The translations under genes and the position numbers were made by a program. Shown here one piece after another: positions 33,509 to 44,820 of a stretch of DNA of 64,000 nucleotides. The notes beneath the pieces are model-generated. The model searched no databases. It saw nothing but the letters and a program-made list of their open reading frames with translations, and was not told where the DNA came from. This DNA comes from Allomyces arbusculus (Eukaryota; Blastocladiomycota; Blastocladiomycetes; Blastocladiales; Blastocladiaceae), in the NCBI GenBank assembly GCA_027604705.1, contig JADHYV010000043.1:62001-126000 (forward strand), read 5' to 3'. Each line of letters starts with the position of its first letter. Position 1 is the stretch's first letter.

Positions 33509-36500
33509 TCACATCAACAGGCACCGCCGGTCCGCACGCCTGTCCAACGTCCTTGTCCCATTCGCACTGCGCCGAGACGCCGTCCCCGCGACCATCCGCG
33601 ACGGCGCGACCGACTTGCGCCGCGGCGAGACACGCGCGGTCGTCACCACTGCGGGTGGCGCCGGCGGTACGGGGGTCACGGGCGAATCCGAACTTGCCGA
33701 CTCGGGTTCCACCGTGGCAGGCACAATCTTGGGCTGTCGCACACTCACGCGTTTCGGCGGCGACGCGCGCAGGACCGTCGGTTGTGACGATGGCTGCGTG
33801 GCAGCCACTACAGCGGGCGGGTCCGGCACCACTCCAGCCGCCGGGTCCTCGACGTTCCAGTCAAACTGGCAATCAAACACGCCGACCACCGGGTAATGGT
33901 CGCTCCCCGGCTGGGACGGGACCGACGTGTACTCGACGCACTTGATTACCGCTGTATTGCGGCGATCGTGGTCGACGATCTCAGCCTCCTCCTGCGCGCC
34001 GAGCGAGACCGACGACGTGAGCCGGCCCGACTCGGTGCGGCGCACGTCAGAGGCACGGACCGGCCGCAACCCGACACGCAACAGCTGGGTGATACTGCCC
34101 GAGGGCGAGTCCGGTGGCGGCTGCGGACGCACGCGCGCCTTAAACAGGATCCGGTCGGTCCACGCCGGGATCCGGTGCGCGTTGTAGGGTCTCGGGCCAT
34201 CGGCGGTCTGGTCCGAGGTCGAGGTCACGACGACCGGTCCAGTGGGCGCGACGGACCCGGTCGACACGGAGATGGAGGGTCGCGGGAACCGGGTGAGTGT
34301 GGGCACGGGGGAGGTGCCGGACGTGGACCCCGCGGATGCGAGAGCGTCGCCGAGGAATGCAGTGGATTGTGGTGGCGTTGAGAGCTCGATTGCCGACCCA
34401 TACTTGATCACGCGGCGTCGCGCGAGCGTCGCAGCCACGTTCCCGGGAGACTCTTTCCGCGGCGCTGATGGCGACAGTGGAACGTCCGCATCCTTGTCGG
34501 CCACTTGTCCGGGCACCTGCAACGTGCGCGACGCGGGCGGCGCCGGCGACGATGTGGGTCCCGCCGGTCCCATGGCCAATGCCGACGTATCGAGCGCAGC
34601 GGAACTCACCACGGGCGTGCTCATCGCGTCGGCCGACACTTGCCCGACCGCTGATGGCGAGACGGACCGGCGCCGGATCGATCGCGACAGCGACCGCGCG
34701 AGCTGGTGCGTGCGCCGAGAGAGCGACTTGGATCCGTCGGCTGAGAGACTCGTCGAGTCCCCCGCGTCGGACGAGGGTCGGCGCGCGTGCGCATGCGTGA
34801 CTTTGATCTTGAACGTGGGCGCGAAAGTGATGGGCGCCTCGGAAAACCCGAGGAACGTGTGCCCCGCGCGCCGTTGTGCGGTGAGCTGGTCATTGTTGAG
34901 ACACGCGTCGAGTCGGTGGGTCGCGATCAGGTGTGTGACGAGGGGGCCGGTGCCGTTGATCTAGTGACGGCAGGGAGCGTGAATTGCCGATGAATCGCTC
35001 ACAGCGAGAGAGCGGTCGAGGACACTCACGCGGTAATTCGTGTCACCGAGAAAGAAGGCATAGTCAAAGAAACTCGACGCCAAGAAGCCGTCTTCGTCAT
35101 CGAGCAGCTCCGACGACTCAATGTGGTCGACATAGTTGGGGAAGTAGAGCAGGCGCTCGATGCGAAAGTAGTCTGCGTTGCGCAAGTGCACATTGTCCTG
35201 GTGAGCTGGATGCGACCAAGTCAGAATTCGCCGCCATTCATAACGCAAGCGAGACCTCCGTACCTGTCAAGTGCACATTGACAAAGACCATGCTCCTGCT
35301 GCCAAACGACAGCGCGATCCCAACACCGCCCTTGTTCCCGACCACGCCGCCAATCCCCGTCGGTACGCACGATGCCTGCACGTCTACCACCAACGATAAC
35401 GATGAGCAAAGAACCACATGTATTCGCGCGGTAAGTCACCGATCTCCGAGCAGACAGAGAAAAGAGTGACATACTCGAGACCAAGTGCGTGCACTTGTTC
35501 CAAACCAGAATGCACAAGTGGAGTGCCGCCATGGTCTGGCACGCGACCATATCGTAGTGCTGGCCAAACGTGTCGAGCAATTGCCGCTCCCACTCGGCCT
35601 TGGACGGGAACACGACCGACTCGGAAATCGACTTTTGGCACTCTTGCGTGCCGAGCACGATCAGGTGGTACGGATGCCCGATGCGTGGTTTGGGGTCCGC
35701 AGTCGGTGAAAGTATATTTTCGGCATCCGGTCCACTTGTCTCTGGCGCTGACGGGATCCCGGGCGTTGTCTTTATTGGAGACCCACGCACCTGCGCAGCC
35801 CCCGCTTCAAACGCAGCCGGGTCCTCGTCGATTGCCGGAACAAACGGCGCCAGCTCCGCGGGCAGCGACCCGTGCATGTTCCACGTCCCGACAAACACGC
35901 GTAGTGGGCCCGTCGGCGGCGGCGGTGGCGGCGGCGGCGGTTCTGGCTGCGTCTCCGGCTCGACAAGGTGCACAATCGACCCGAGCGCACGCGGCAACGA
36001 TGCGAGCGACGGCATGTGCCGGCGCAGTCGCGCAATTAGACCACTTCCAAGCCCGGCATCCACCGACGCGTGCGGCGCGATCGGGGCCGGCAGACGTGCC
36101 GACTCGGGCCGTCGCGCACGCGGTGCCGCCGGGCGCATTGGCGCTGACGAGAGAATGGCAACGTCATGATTGGACGAGACGACGGGGCGTGCAGAGTCGT
36201 TGAGGACGCGGCTGGACTGGGACTGGTACGAGCGACGTGCGGGTGAAGATGCTGGGCGGCGGAACGTGCGCAGGGCGACTTCGGGGAGGGAACAGGCGCG
36301 CATGCCGTCATGGCCGATCGTGGTGGAGGCGGCGGCAACGTCGGTCGCATCGCTATCGTTGCTGCTGGTGGAACTGCTGCTGCTGCTGCTGCTGCTGGAA
36401 GTGCTGCTGCTTCTGTTCATGCTTCCGGACGCCTGCTTTGGCACGGAATCAGCTGGAGGTGATGTATTGTCTCGACTCGACGGTACGTTTTGGTCTGGCG

Positions 36501-36543
36501 GTGCACGTGAAGGGCGGCTAGATGCGTTGATTGACGATTTCAT
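33509..36543 (-). CDS. Inositol polyphosphate 5-phosphatase
   Basis: This enzyme removes the 5-phosphate of phosphoinositides or soluble inositol phosphates. Exons are 36543-35475, 35383-35264, 35205-35030 and 34960-33509 (938 aa). Motifs appear in order: VFVGTWNMHG, VLGTQECQKS, VPTGIGGVVGNKGGVGIA, NVHLTAHQDNVHLRNADYFRI, FFLGDTNYR, PAWTDRILFKA and GSDHYPVVGVF. These match the catalytic GTWN, QE, GNKGG, GD-NYR, PAWTDR and SDH motifs; the last has Tyr where most members have Arg. About 190 low-complexity residues sit inside the catalytic domain between FAPTFKIKV and RIPAWTDR. The N-terminal ~250 residues are Ser/Pro-rich with a run of Ser. No membrane segment is visible. The start at 36543 is preferred over an ATG 231 bp upstream because the sequence before it does not look coding. 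Confidence 0.9.
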
Positions 36544-37022
36544 GGCGGCGAAAAGTGCTGGCAGAGCCGGCTTGGTCGAGCATTGGTCAGGATAGGCTGT
36601 GCCACGGCGGTCGAGCACCTGTATCCGGCGCGGCCGACGTCGCGCGATACGTTGCAACGAGTTAGGGCGCGGCTGGAGAGACAAGGGGACCCTGGTGCAC
36701 GGTGCACACCGACTGGCGACGGCCGCCGAGACGGTTACGCAAGGCAAAATTATGATAAATCGCGTCGTTAGCAATGGCGATAGGTTTGACGTGGCCGCGA
36801 GTCACTCTCTGCCGCGCCCAGTTCGACTCAGACCCCGTTAACTGATGTCTCTTCTGGTCACTCGTTCAGATCTCTGGTCACGTCCAGATCTCTGACTGCT
36901 CGCCAGATCTACGTTGGGAACCCACGCGCTCCTGGCCCCACCCGATTATACAACCCTCCACCCAAAACATATTGTATTCCGCTTTTCCGTCTGCATCCCA
37001 GTCCACTTCCCACTCCCTGTCC
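36544..37022. other. Intergenic region upstream of the 5-phosphatase gene
   Basis: This holds the promoter side of the 5-phosphatase and the 3' side of the ThrE-like gene. A short repeated phrase (CAGATCTCTGGTCA / CAGATCTCTGACTG) lies near 36868-36903. I see no gene. Confidence 0.5.
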
Positions 37023-40000
37023 CTACCCACCACCAACCGCAGTCCCCACCCCCGCCCCACCCTCCCTCACCCGTGCCGTTACCACCACAACCTCCCCGGC
37101 CTCTGCCACGCGCGCAACCCACGGCGCCGCCGGCCTTACGCGTCTCCCCCTTCCGTTCACCGTCAGTACCGCACACACACGATCCCACCAGACGCGCCAC
37201 GCGGGCGGCGCAAGCGGGCGCAACGTCCCGCTATCTGCGTGCAATGTGGTCGAGATCGACGGGCCCGGAAGAATCCCAGACGTTGGCTTCGACTCCGCCC
37301 GCGGAGCTGGCGCCGGCGATGGGGACCGGCTCGATCCGCCAAGTAAGTCGGCGTCGGCGCGCACGCCGCCGCCGCGGTCGAGCGTGCGCCCAGTTCGCGC
37401 AATCTCTGGCACCGCATCATCGCGTCCTTCCGCGGCGACTGCCGCTGCTGCTGCCGCTGGCTCGTTCTTCACCTCTGCGCGCCCGTGTGCCGCCCGCGCC
37501 GACGCCGGCGGCGACGACGGGGCCGTGCGGTCGACACTCGATGCGCGCCGTCCGGTCCGACTGCGTCCGCCCGCGACTTTGGCCGCGTGCCGCGCACGCC
37601 TGACGGCGAGAATGCGCGACGGTTTCAGGTGGTTGTCGATGGGCGGGACGATGCGCGAGACGAGGATACCGAGCGAGAGCGAAAACGCGATCAGGATGAA
37701 CGTGAACCCAAAAACGGCGCCAGCGCCGAATTCGTCCGAGTCGAGTAAGGCCAGGGTCGACCGCACGCCCATCGAGCCGGGGACGAGCATGACGACTAAC
37801 CAGGTGGAGAAGAGAGGGTGAGTGCGGGCGAGAGAATTCGGGTGGAAAGGGTGGGGCACGGACCGCCGTTGAGCATGGGCGCGATCGAGGGATGGCCCGT
37901 GATGCGCGAGTAGAGGTTGGCGACGAGGCCCACGGCAAAGGCGTTGATGACCGACGACATGTCGGCCGAAATATCGACTATAAACGGCACGCAAAGATGA
38001 GGTACCAGTGCGCGGCTCCAGAAAGAAAAAGAAGACCAAAGCGTACCGTAATTCAGCACGTACCCGACCCAAAACGCGACAAGCGCGGCCAAGATCATTA
38101 TCGGGAATTGCCGCGGCGCCGCGCGCATTTGCACAGTCATGGCCACAGCCATGACCAGCATCAAGAAAAATGCAATCGCTGGCCACATGGGCGACGCACT
38201 CACGGCACGTTTCGCGTCGCACGGTGAAAAAATCACACTATTCTGCCCACCGGGCGCGCGCGGGTCGCCAAGCACCGAAATGTAGACGCGGTACCCGGCC
38301 GCTAGCCCAAACGCGAGCATGAGCGCCTTGACGAGCCCCGTCATGAGCCGTGTGGTGCCCAAAATCATGTGCGACGTGGTGAGCTCAACCATGGCCGTGC
38401 ACAATGTCAGGCCCGGCAATTGGTCGAGCAGAGCGGAAAGCGCGATGTTGCGGTAACACAGCGTCACGTCGGCGTACCCGAACCGCTCGCCCATGGCCGG
38501 TGCGGCACGGTAGAGGACAAGCCCGACGAACCCGGACATAAACGCGAGCAATGCGTCCTGCACGGGACTCATGGCCTTAAACCGGCCCGTCACGTCCTGG
38601 GCAAGGGCAACCACGAGGCCGAGCACGCCGGCCGCCAGCATGTCCCACCAGGAGCCCGAAAACGCGAGCGGCGAGATCATGATCGACGAAATCCAGTTGG
38701 CGATCACGTACATGCGCGGCGTGCACCACCACCACGCGCGGTAGACGCCCGCGTCCGAGACCCCCGCGTCGGGCGGGTCGGCGCCCATCGCTGTGCCGGT
38801 AAGCAGCCGGTCGAGCCGGTCAGTTGCAATTTCGAGAGGCAGATCGCGCCGCGCCACAGCCAGGCACAGCTGCGAGGTCAGGTAGAGCCGGCCCATATTG
38901 TACCCTTGGCGCAACGGCAGCGCGATGGTTTCGGTGGTCGGGACGGCTTGCGCGAGGGCCATGGCCGTCGTGGCCGCGTGCGCGTGCGTCTGCACTTGGA
39001 TCGCGTGCTCCATTTGCGTCGTGGCGCCGAGCACTGCCGATTGCACAATGGCGTGCACCGCTTCGGCGGTGATGGCCGGGCGGGGGCCCATGGGCGACAT
39101 GGGTCGCGGGTCCGGGGGAGAGTACGGAAGCGAGCAGGTCGAGGACATGTGGATTGGCGATGTAGCGGGTGGAGGTGGTGGTGGAGGCAGGCGCAAGGCC
39201 GGCGGGGTTTCGAGCGTGATGAGGAAGAGACCCGGCAGACTGGCAAACGTTGCTTGCAGGTTGAGAGTTTCGGCCGTTGTATACAGAAGATATCTGCGCC
39301 ATAATGTTGACGTTAGAAAGCACCTTCTCCACCCAAAAAGACCAGAGAGCGGCACGTACTCGATGCGGTACGACGGTGCGCCAAACAGCGTCAGCGCCTC
39401 AGACAACCGAATCAAAAAGTACCGCTTGATGTAAAACTGGTCAACTTCGAGCTCGTGGCTCTCGAACCGTCGCAGTGGGCGATACCCCGTGTGCATGGAC
39501 CCCTTGGACGAGCTCATCAGTGACGCGGCCGACTGCGACGTGGTCCGGGACAGCAGGCCCGACTGGCTCGTGCGGCTCGTCAGGCTCGCCTGCGGACGCG
39601 CACTTTGCAAGGGAGAATTCGCGTGCACCGACGGCGGACTGCTGCTTGTTGCTGCGAGTCCGAGCCAATTGTCACTGGCCGAGATCATGGACCCGCGCGT
39701 TGACGGGTCGCACGACGTGCCACCCGTCGGCGCGATCGACGTGCGCGCCGAGGCTGGTTCCTCGATGATGGTGGGTGCGGGCCAGAGCGGCGGCGAGTGC
39801 GCGGGCGAGCGGGCGTGCTCGGATGGCATGCTGGCCGGTGTCGCCGGCGCCGACTCAGCATCGGACCCATGACCCGCGTCGCTGGTCGCGGCCGAGTGAT
39901 CGCCATGGTGCGAGCGGAAAGGCAAGTGGTGCAGCGGGTTGTGCGGGTGGTGGTGGAGATGGTGCAAGTGCCCGTGCAAGAGCCGCGCGGCATGGAACGC

Positions 40001-40891
40001 CATGGCCGCGGGCGTGCGCGACCCGGACGCGTAGGATCCCGGGCTGGCACTGCCGTCCTCGTCGTCGGTCATGTCGCCGGCCGCGTCCATGGAAGCGCGG
40101 CGCGACGCATCCCGCGGGTCAATGACATCGACAAACGTTGCGTGCAGTGTAACAGGACTGCGCGGGCCGCGCGTGGCGAGGGAAGAGGTTGGACTACGTG
40201 AGTTGATGGCGGGAGGTGCTTGGAACGAGCGGTGCCGGTGCTGGCCAGGTGACGATGCAGCCGAATGCGGGTGTGGCGGCACGGCAGCGTGCCCTGGAGC
40301 GGGGCTCGCCGTTGATGAGCGTGGTTGTGTCCCGGTCGCGCTGCCGCCGATTGAAGATGGTCCCAAGTTGGTCAGGCTGCCGTGGCATGACGACGGCGAT
40401 TGCGGCGGCAGCGGTGGAGAGACAACGGGTGCCGGTGCCGGCTCCGGGTGCCGCAAAATCGGTCGAATACGCATGTTGTTTGGCGACGCTGCGCTCCAAC
40501 TGCTCGCGTGGGCACTCAGTGCGTCGCCGTAAAACGACGACGACGCAGGTACGCCGGCGGCATGTTGACGGTGGTGCTGCGGCGGGGATCCCGGTCTCGA
40601 CTCGGTGTGGTTGGGAGAGGCCGCCGTGGCGTGGATGCGCGAGTTTGATGCTGATGCGCTCAGGCTGCGGCGATGGCGCGGGCCTCGATGCGGCGAGGTT
40701 GTAACGCGTGGGGAGCCATGGTGATGGTGGTGGTGGTGGGTGGAGGCCGAGTGCGGCGACGTGAGGGCCGACGAGGATGGTGCGACCGATGGTGCCGTGG
40801 GCGTTGGCGCAGGTTGGCGACTGCGGTCAGGCGTCGCGGGTTGGACAGCTGGCGCGCCGGTGGCCGGTGCTTGTGCGGGCGAGCTGGGCAT
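37023..40891 (-). CDS. ThrE/PRM10-like (DUF1212) multi-pass membrane protein
   Basis: This belongs to the family of bacterial threonine/serine exporters and yeast Prm10; the fungal substrate is unknown. Exons are 40891-39360, 39293-38047, 37977-37864 and 37795-37023 (1221 aa). The first ~450 residues are a Ser/Pro/His-rich, probably disordered tail. The conserved core starts at FLIRLSEALTLFGAPSYRIE, joined by splicing to YLLYTTAETLNLQATFASLPG. About ten hydrophobic helices follow, including AAGVLGLVVALAQDVTG, ALLDQLPGLTLCTAMVELTT and FAVGLVANLYSRITGHPSIA, then the signature VPGSMGVRSTLALL. The last ~200 residues are again low-complexity. Introns 1 and 2 (66 and 69 nt) are in frame without stops, so splicing is inferred from family conservation rather than forced. 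Confidence 0.85.
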
Positions 40892-41471
40892 GATGGCGCG
40901 GCGCGGCACGGCGTGGGGGCAGCAAGTTGCGGAGCATGGGCGGGGCGGACGGTGGCCGGTCGGCGCGGTGCGGCTGCAGGCCGTTGACGTGATCTGCGGC
41001 CAACACAGCCGGCCCCACACGAATGGACGATCGGACGCGTACCACGAAACGTCTCGCGTTGCGCGCGTGAGATGCGCGTGACCGGGGCCTGATCTGGGGA
41101 CCGTTGCCGTTGCCGGCATGCGCCTGGCCCTCTCGGCGCCACCAAGGGGAATCGGGGGCCGGTCCCTGCTTTCATGACCTGCGCGCACCGAATTCGGGCG
41201 CCTCTCTGCGCCTCCCTTGCGCCACAAGGCACTCTTTCATCCCATCCCGTGCAACTCGCGTGCTGCACTCTCACCCCGCTCTTCGTCACGCCGTCCATCA
41301 TTCGCCACCACTGCGACGTTGCACTTCTACCTGCAGCCCCGATCCCCACGCTCCCAACCCGACGACGCTGCCTGCCACCGCCCACAACTTGTTGCAGCTA
41401 GACGACCATAGACGATGCCGCGCCGCCACCCCGCCCGCGCGCAGCACCACCCGACGTCGGCTTCTGCCGCA
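40892..41471. other. Divergent intergenic region, ThrE-like / metalloprotease
   Basis: Shared promoter region. Plus-strand frames in it are long only because of GC richness. An in-frame ATG at 41415 could be an alternative metalloprotease start. Confidence 0.5.
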
Positions 41472-43187
41472 ATGTGCACCACGCCATCGCGCCTGATCCT
41501 GGCCCTGGCCGCGGCCGCCGTGCTCTTACTCGCTGCCGCGACTCCGACCGTTTACGCATCGGCCCACCATGCGCCTGCGGGCGCGCGCATGTTGCGCACC
41601 GACGCCGTCATCACCTCGGCCACAAGTGTGCCGTCTTACCGCAAGCAGCTGACGTCCGGGTCCACGACAACCAGTTCCGGCGCGGCGCTCAGCATCAAGT
41701 TTGCCTGCGAAAAGGTGCCCGACGCGACCTTTTGCCGCCGCGCCGAGGCCGCGATCCAGCGTGCGGCCGACCGTATCACCAAGGAGTTTGCCTTCCGCCG
41801 GCCCGTGACAGTCGATCTCGGCATGACTGTACCCAGTTGCAACACGACCTCGTGCGCCGCCGAAGCCGCGTTTCTCGGATTCGCGTCGCCCGCCCAGTCG
41901 TTCCCGGTCCGCGTGCTGTCCGACAATATCACTTACATGTACCCCTCTGCGCTGCTCAAGCAAACCGACTTGGACGGGCTCGACCGCGTGAACTGGCCGC
42001 GGTACGACATTCTCGCGCGATTCAACGCGCTCTACAACTGGTACTTCCCCGACGGCGGGGCCACGTCGACCGGTGCCGGGAACGCCACCGCCGCCACTTC
42101 GGGCGGTAAGAACACAACGACGACCACGGCGGCGGCGGCGGCGGCCAAGCAGAAACCCTACGACCTCGAAGGCATCGCTTTACACGAACTGTGCCACGCG
42201 CTCGGGTTCGGCATCGACTCGCAAATGTCGTTGCCCTCGTTTGATTGGGGGCTCGACGTGATGAAAGTACCCGCGACCCCGATGCTGATGCCGTTTGCCG
42301 ACGACACGCCCCCCGGCCAACTGGCTGCGGAAATGACCGACGCCGATTTGGCTAGTGCGCCGCTGTCCCCAACCATGTACCGCCTGTCCCGCCCGGGCAT
42401 CTGGGACCGACTAATCGTCGCGAACGGGTCGCCGCTGTCCGAATGGACCAAGCCGATCCAGGACGCGTTTACGCGAATCACGACCGGCGCGCAGGCTGCA
42501 TCGTTGCGTGCGGCCAACGGCCGCGGATTCAACTCGCTCGCGGTTGTGGAAGCGTTGCTCAAGGACCCAGCGGCCGCCGCGGCTATGTCGGCGCTCTACC
42601 ACGTGGCCACGTCGGGCGGCGCCAACATTCAAATCCACACGTCGCGCGCGCTGTTACCGGGCAAGACGGTCGTCGACGTCGAGTCGTCGAAAGACCCGTT
42701 TGCGCCGGGTGTGTCGGCCGCGCACTTGGCCGCGCGGTACAATGCGACCGCCGATTTCCTGATGATTGCCGAGGACGCCGGGATGCCGCTCGCCCAGCAG
42801 ATTGCGGCGACCGTCGCGCCACCGTCCGGGATCGGGCCGGCGACACGGGACGTCTTGGTCGCGCTCGGGTACACGCCCGTCGGGACGCCGTTCAGGTCGA
42901 TCAAGGCATTGGCGGTGATTTCGCAGGAGGCGTTCTTGGATGGCGGGAGTACTGCGTCAGTGGGGGCCGGCGCGGGGAGCGGGGCCGGGGCCGCGGTCGC
43001 GGGTGGGGCCGCCACGGGTGGAGGTGCCGCGGTGGCGGGGACCGGGAAAAATGCGGGGGGCGTGGCCGCGGACGGGTCGCCGGTGGACGGCGCGTCGGCA
43101 AACGGCGCCGAGTCGGTGGTGCGGGCCGGGACCGGCATGGTTGTGGCGGTGCTGGCCGTCTCGATGGCGTTGGTGCTGGGCCTGTGA
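41472..43187 (+). CDS. Secreted, probably GPI-anchored metalloprotease-like protein A
   Basis: The start MCTTPSRLILALAAAAVLLLAAA gives a clear signal peptide, so the ATG at 41472 is preferred over one 57 bp upstream (571 aa). A zinc-binding motif HELCHALGFGID begins at His238. Before it are IKFACEKVPDATFCRRAEAAI, FAFRRPVTVDLGM and YDILARFNALYNWYF, all shared with protein B at 58.5-60.2 kb. A low-complexity Thr/Ala insert precedes the motif. The C-terminus is Gly/Ala-rich and ends in a hydrophobic tail after a small-residue cluster, as in GPI-anchored proteins. The likely role is cell-surface proteolysis, but activity is unproven: the third metal ligand expected at motif position 11 is Ile, with Asp at 12. 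No intron is needed. Confidence 0.75.
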   Translation: MCTTPSRLILALAAAAVLLLAAATPTVYASAHHAPAGARMLRTDAVITSATSVPSYRKQLTSGSTTTSSGAALSIKFACEKVPDATFCRRAEAAIQRAADRITKEFAFRRPVTVDLGMTVPSCNTTSCAAEAAFLGFASPAQSFPVRVLSDNITYMYPSALLKQTDLDGLDRVNWPRYDILARFNALYNWYFPDGGATSTGAGNATAATSGGKNTTTTTAAAAAAKQKPYDLEGIALHELCHALGFGIDSQMSLPSFDWGLDVMKVPATPMLMPFADDTPPGQLAAEMTDADLASAPLSPTMYRLSRPGIWDRLIVANGSPLSEWTKPIQDAFTRITTGAQAASLRAANGRGFNSLAVVEALLKDPAAAAAMSALYHVATSGGANIQIHTSRALLPGKTVVDVESSKDPFAPGVSAAHLAARYNATADFLMIAEDAGMPLAQQIAATVAPPSGIGPATRDVLVALGYTPVGTPFRSIKALAVISQEAFLDGGSTASVGAGAGSGAGAAVAGGAATGGGAAVAGTGKNAGGVAADGSPVDGASANGAESVVRAGTGMVVAVLAVSMALVLGL

Positions 43188-43773
43188 GCGGCGGCGACCG
43201 AATGGTATGGCAGCCGACGATGGACGTGCTAACGGCCGGAATGATTCTGTTGGATGCACTTTTGGAAAATGAAATAGACGCGACAATTGTACCCTCTTCT
43301 GGCCCTCAGGGTGCCTTCATCTTCGCAAATGTTCGGCACGGCGCGCTGCCCAGCGGAGAGTGACGAGACGGACTTGACGGAGCACGAGTCGGCGTTGCCT
43401 TGCCAACAATCGCGCCCCGCCCTGCATGCGCCGCGCCTGCCGCGCTTGATTTGGAGGGTGGAGAGTCGAGTGTCAACAATGCGCTGTCACCAGTGTGAAA
43501 ACTCGCACCGAAAGCAGATCACAACAGCGTGGAGGACTGAATGAATGAAGAGATGCGCAAGAGCTGCCATGAACAGCCAGGCCAATAACACTGACAAGTG
43601 CACCAAACCAAACAGACCACCGCATAGGCCGTACGAGAGAGCTTTTCACATTTCTAAAGATTTCACCACGTATTCCACAATACGCTCAAACGGGTTGCAA
43701 GAAAAAAGTAAAAGGGCCCAGAAAAGGGCCAACGGCACCACTTAAAAACATCACGCCCACCTCATCCGGACAC
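43188..43773. other. Convergent intergenic region
   Basis: Three-prime sides of metalloprotease A and the protoglobin gene. No gene is seen. Confidence 0.55.
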
Positions 43774-44727
43774 TTAGGCCTGGCGGAGCAGGTAGCCCGC
43801 GACGACACCGAGGCCGAGCGCGGCAATCGACGCGAGCGCAATCGACGTCGTCGAGTCGGCGGGCAGCGCCGAGCGGGCGGCGACCGTGCGGGCGGTCTCG
43901 GCAACGTGCTTGACGCCCTTGACGTTGGCGCGCGCGTTCGGGATCTCAGCACCGTCCCAGACGTAGTACTGCGCAAACAGGTCGGTCTGGATCCACAACA
44001 GCTTGTTGAACGCGAGCAGCGTCGCCTTCTTGGTGTCGGCGTCGAGCGGCAGGTCCGAAATGGCGCCAATCAGTACGTTCTCGACAAAGCCCATCAACGC
44101 GTTGCAGTGGATGAACTCGACGTTAATCGACGTCGACTTGTTCGAGTTGTCGGTGTGGATGAGCGCGACCCAGTCAATGTACTTGATAAACGCCTCGTTG
44201 AACTCGGACGTGACCAGCTTGACGAGGTACTTGGAGAGCATGTTCTTGCGGAAGGCAATCTGCTCCGACCCGAGCGTCAGGTGCGAGAGGTCGTCGGTCT
44301 TGCCTGAGAAGCCCTCCATGCGCGACGCGAAGTAGGCCTTGGTGATGTCGTACGAGAAGAGCTTCTGGTAGACGGCGTCAACGACGGCGGGCACAAGCGG
44401 CGCAAGGTGCGTGGCCGAAGCCTTGATCATCTCCATGTCCTTCTCGCCGAAGTCGACAAACGACGCGACATACTTGAAGCGGTAGACGACCTGTTTGAGA
44501 GAGGGCGGGGGCGCGGGAGTGTCAGCAATCTGGTTCGTGCAGCGGTGGAGAGGGGAGTGCGGGGCTCGTGCTCGCGTGCGTGCACGAGCACGACCATCAG
44601 CGAGCAGCAGGCGGAGGCCGCGTTCTCGAGCGGGTCGGCGGTGCGGGAGGAGTGCCAAGGTCGGCGAGGTCGCAAAGGCAGGCATACATACGTCGGTGTA
44701 GAGCTGCTCGCGAACGATGTGCTGCAT
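43774..44727 (-). CDS. Tail-anchored protoglobin (globin-sensor type haem protein)
   Basis: This is a haem protein of the protoglobin family (PF11563 type), predicted to bind O2, NO or CO. Exon 1 is 44727-44692 (MQHIVREQLYTD, 12 residues) and exon 2 is 44490-43774, with a 201-nt intron (GTATGT donor, CAG acceptor); total 250 aa. The join gives EQLYTDVVYRFKYVASFVDFG, the expected start of the domain. Further motifs are LVPAVVDAVYQKLFSYDITKAYF, LTLGSEQIAFRKNMLSKYLVKLV, VALIHTDNS, VEFIHCNALMGFVENVLI and AFNKLLWIQTDLF. His124 in ALIHTD fits the proximal haem ligand. After the globin domain a short linker leads to a hydrophobic tail (SIALASIAALGLGVVAGYLL) ending RQA, so the protein should be tail-anchored in a membrane. 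A TATAAAA box lies upstream. Confidence 0.88.
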   Translation of the reverse strand: MQHIVREQLYTDVCMPAFATSPTLALLPHRRPARERGLRLLLADGRARARTRARAPHSPLHRCTNQIADTPAPPPSLKQVVYRFKYVASFVDFGEKDMEMIKASATHLAPLVPAVVDAVYQKLFSYDITKAYFASRMEGFSGKTDDLSHLTLGSEQIAFRKNMLSKYLVKLVTSEFNEAFIKYIDWVALIHTDNSNKSTSINVEFIHCNALMGFVENVLIGAISDLPLDADTKKATLLAFNKLLWIQTDLFAQYYVWDGAEIPNARANVKGVKHVAETARTVAARSALPADSTTSIALASIAALGLGVVAGYLLRQA

Positions 44728-44813
44728 GTTGGAAAGAGTGCGGAGGAGTGGGTCGGGGCTCCTGGGGAGAGGCGAGGCCGATGGAGGGAAGGAACAGGCG
44801 GGTCTGCGGGCCC

Positions 44814-44820
44814 TTTTATA
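44814..44820 (-). promoter_or_regulatory. TATA box of the protoglobin gene
   Basis: TATAAAA on the minus strand lies about 90 bp before the start codon at 44727. It is the best TATA match I noticed in the window. Confidence 0.6.

Noticed and set aside
37023-38222. A separate 399-codon minus gene overlapping the ThrE-like gene
   Set aside because: Only its last part is coding. It is the final exon of the ThrE-like gene, shown by VPGSMGVRS following the splice from the previous exon.
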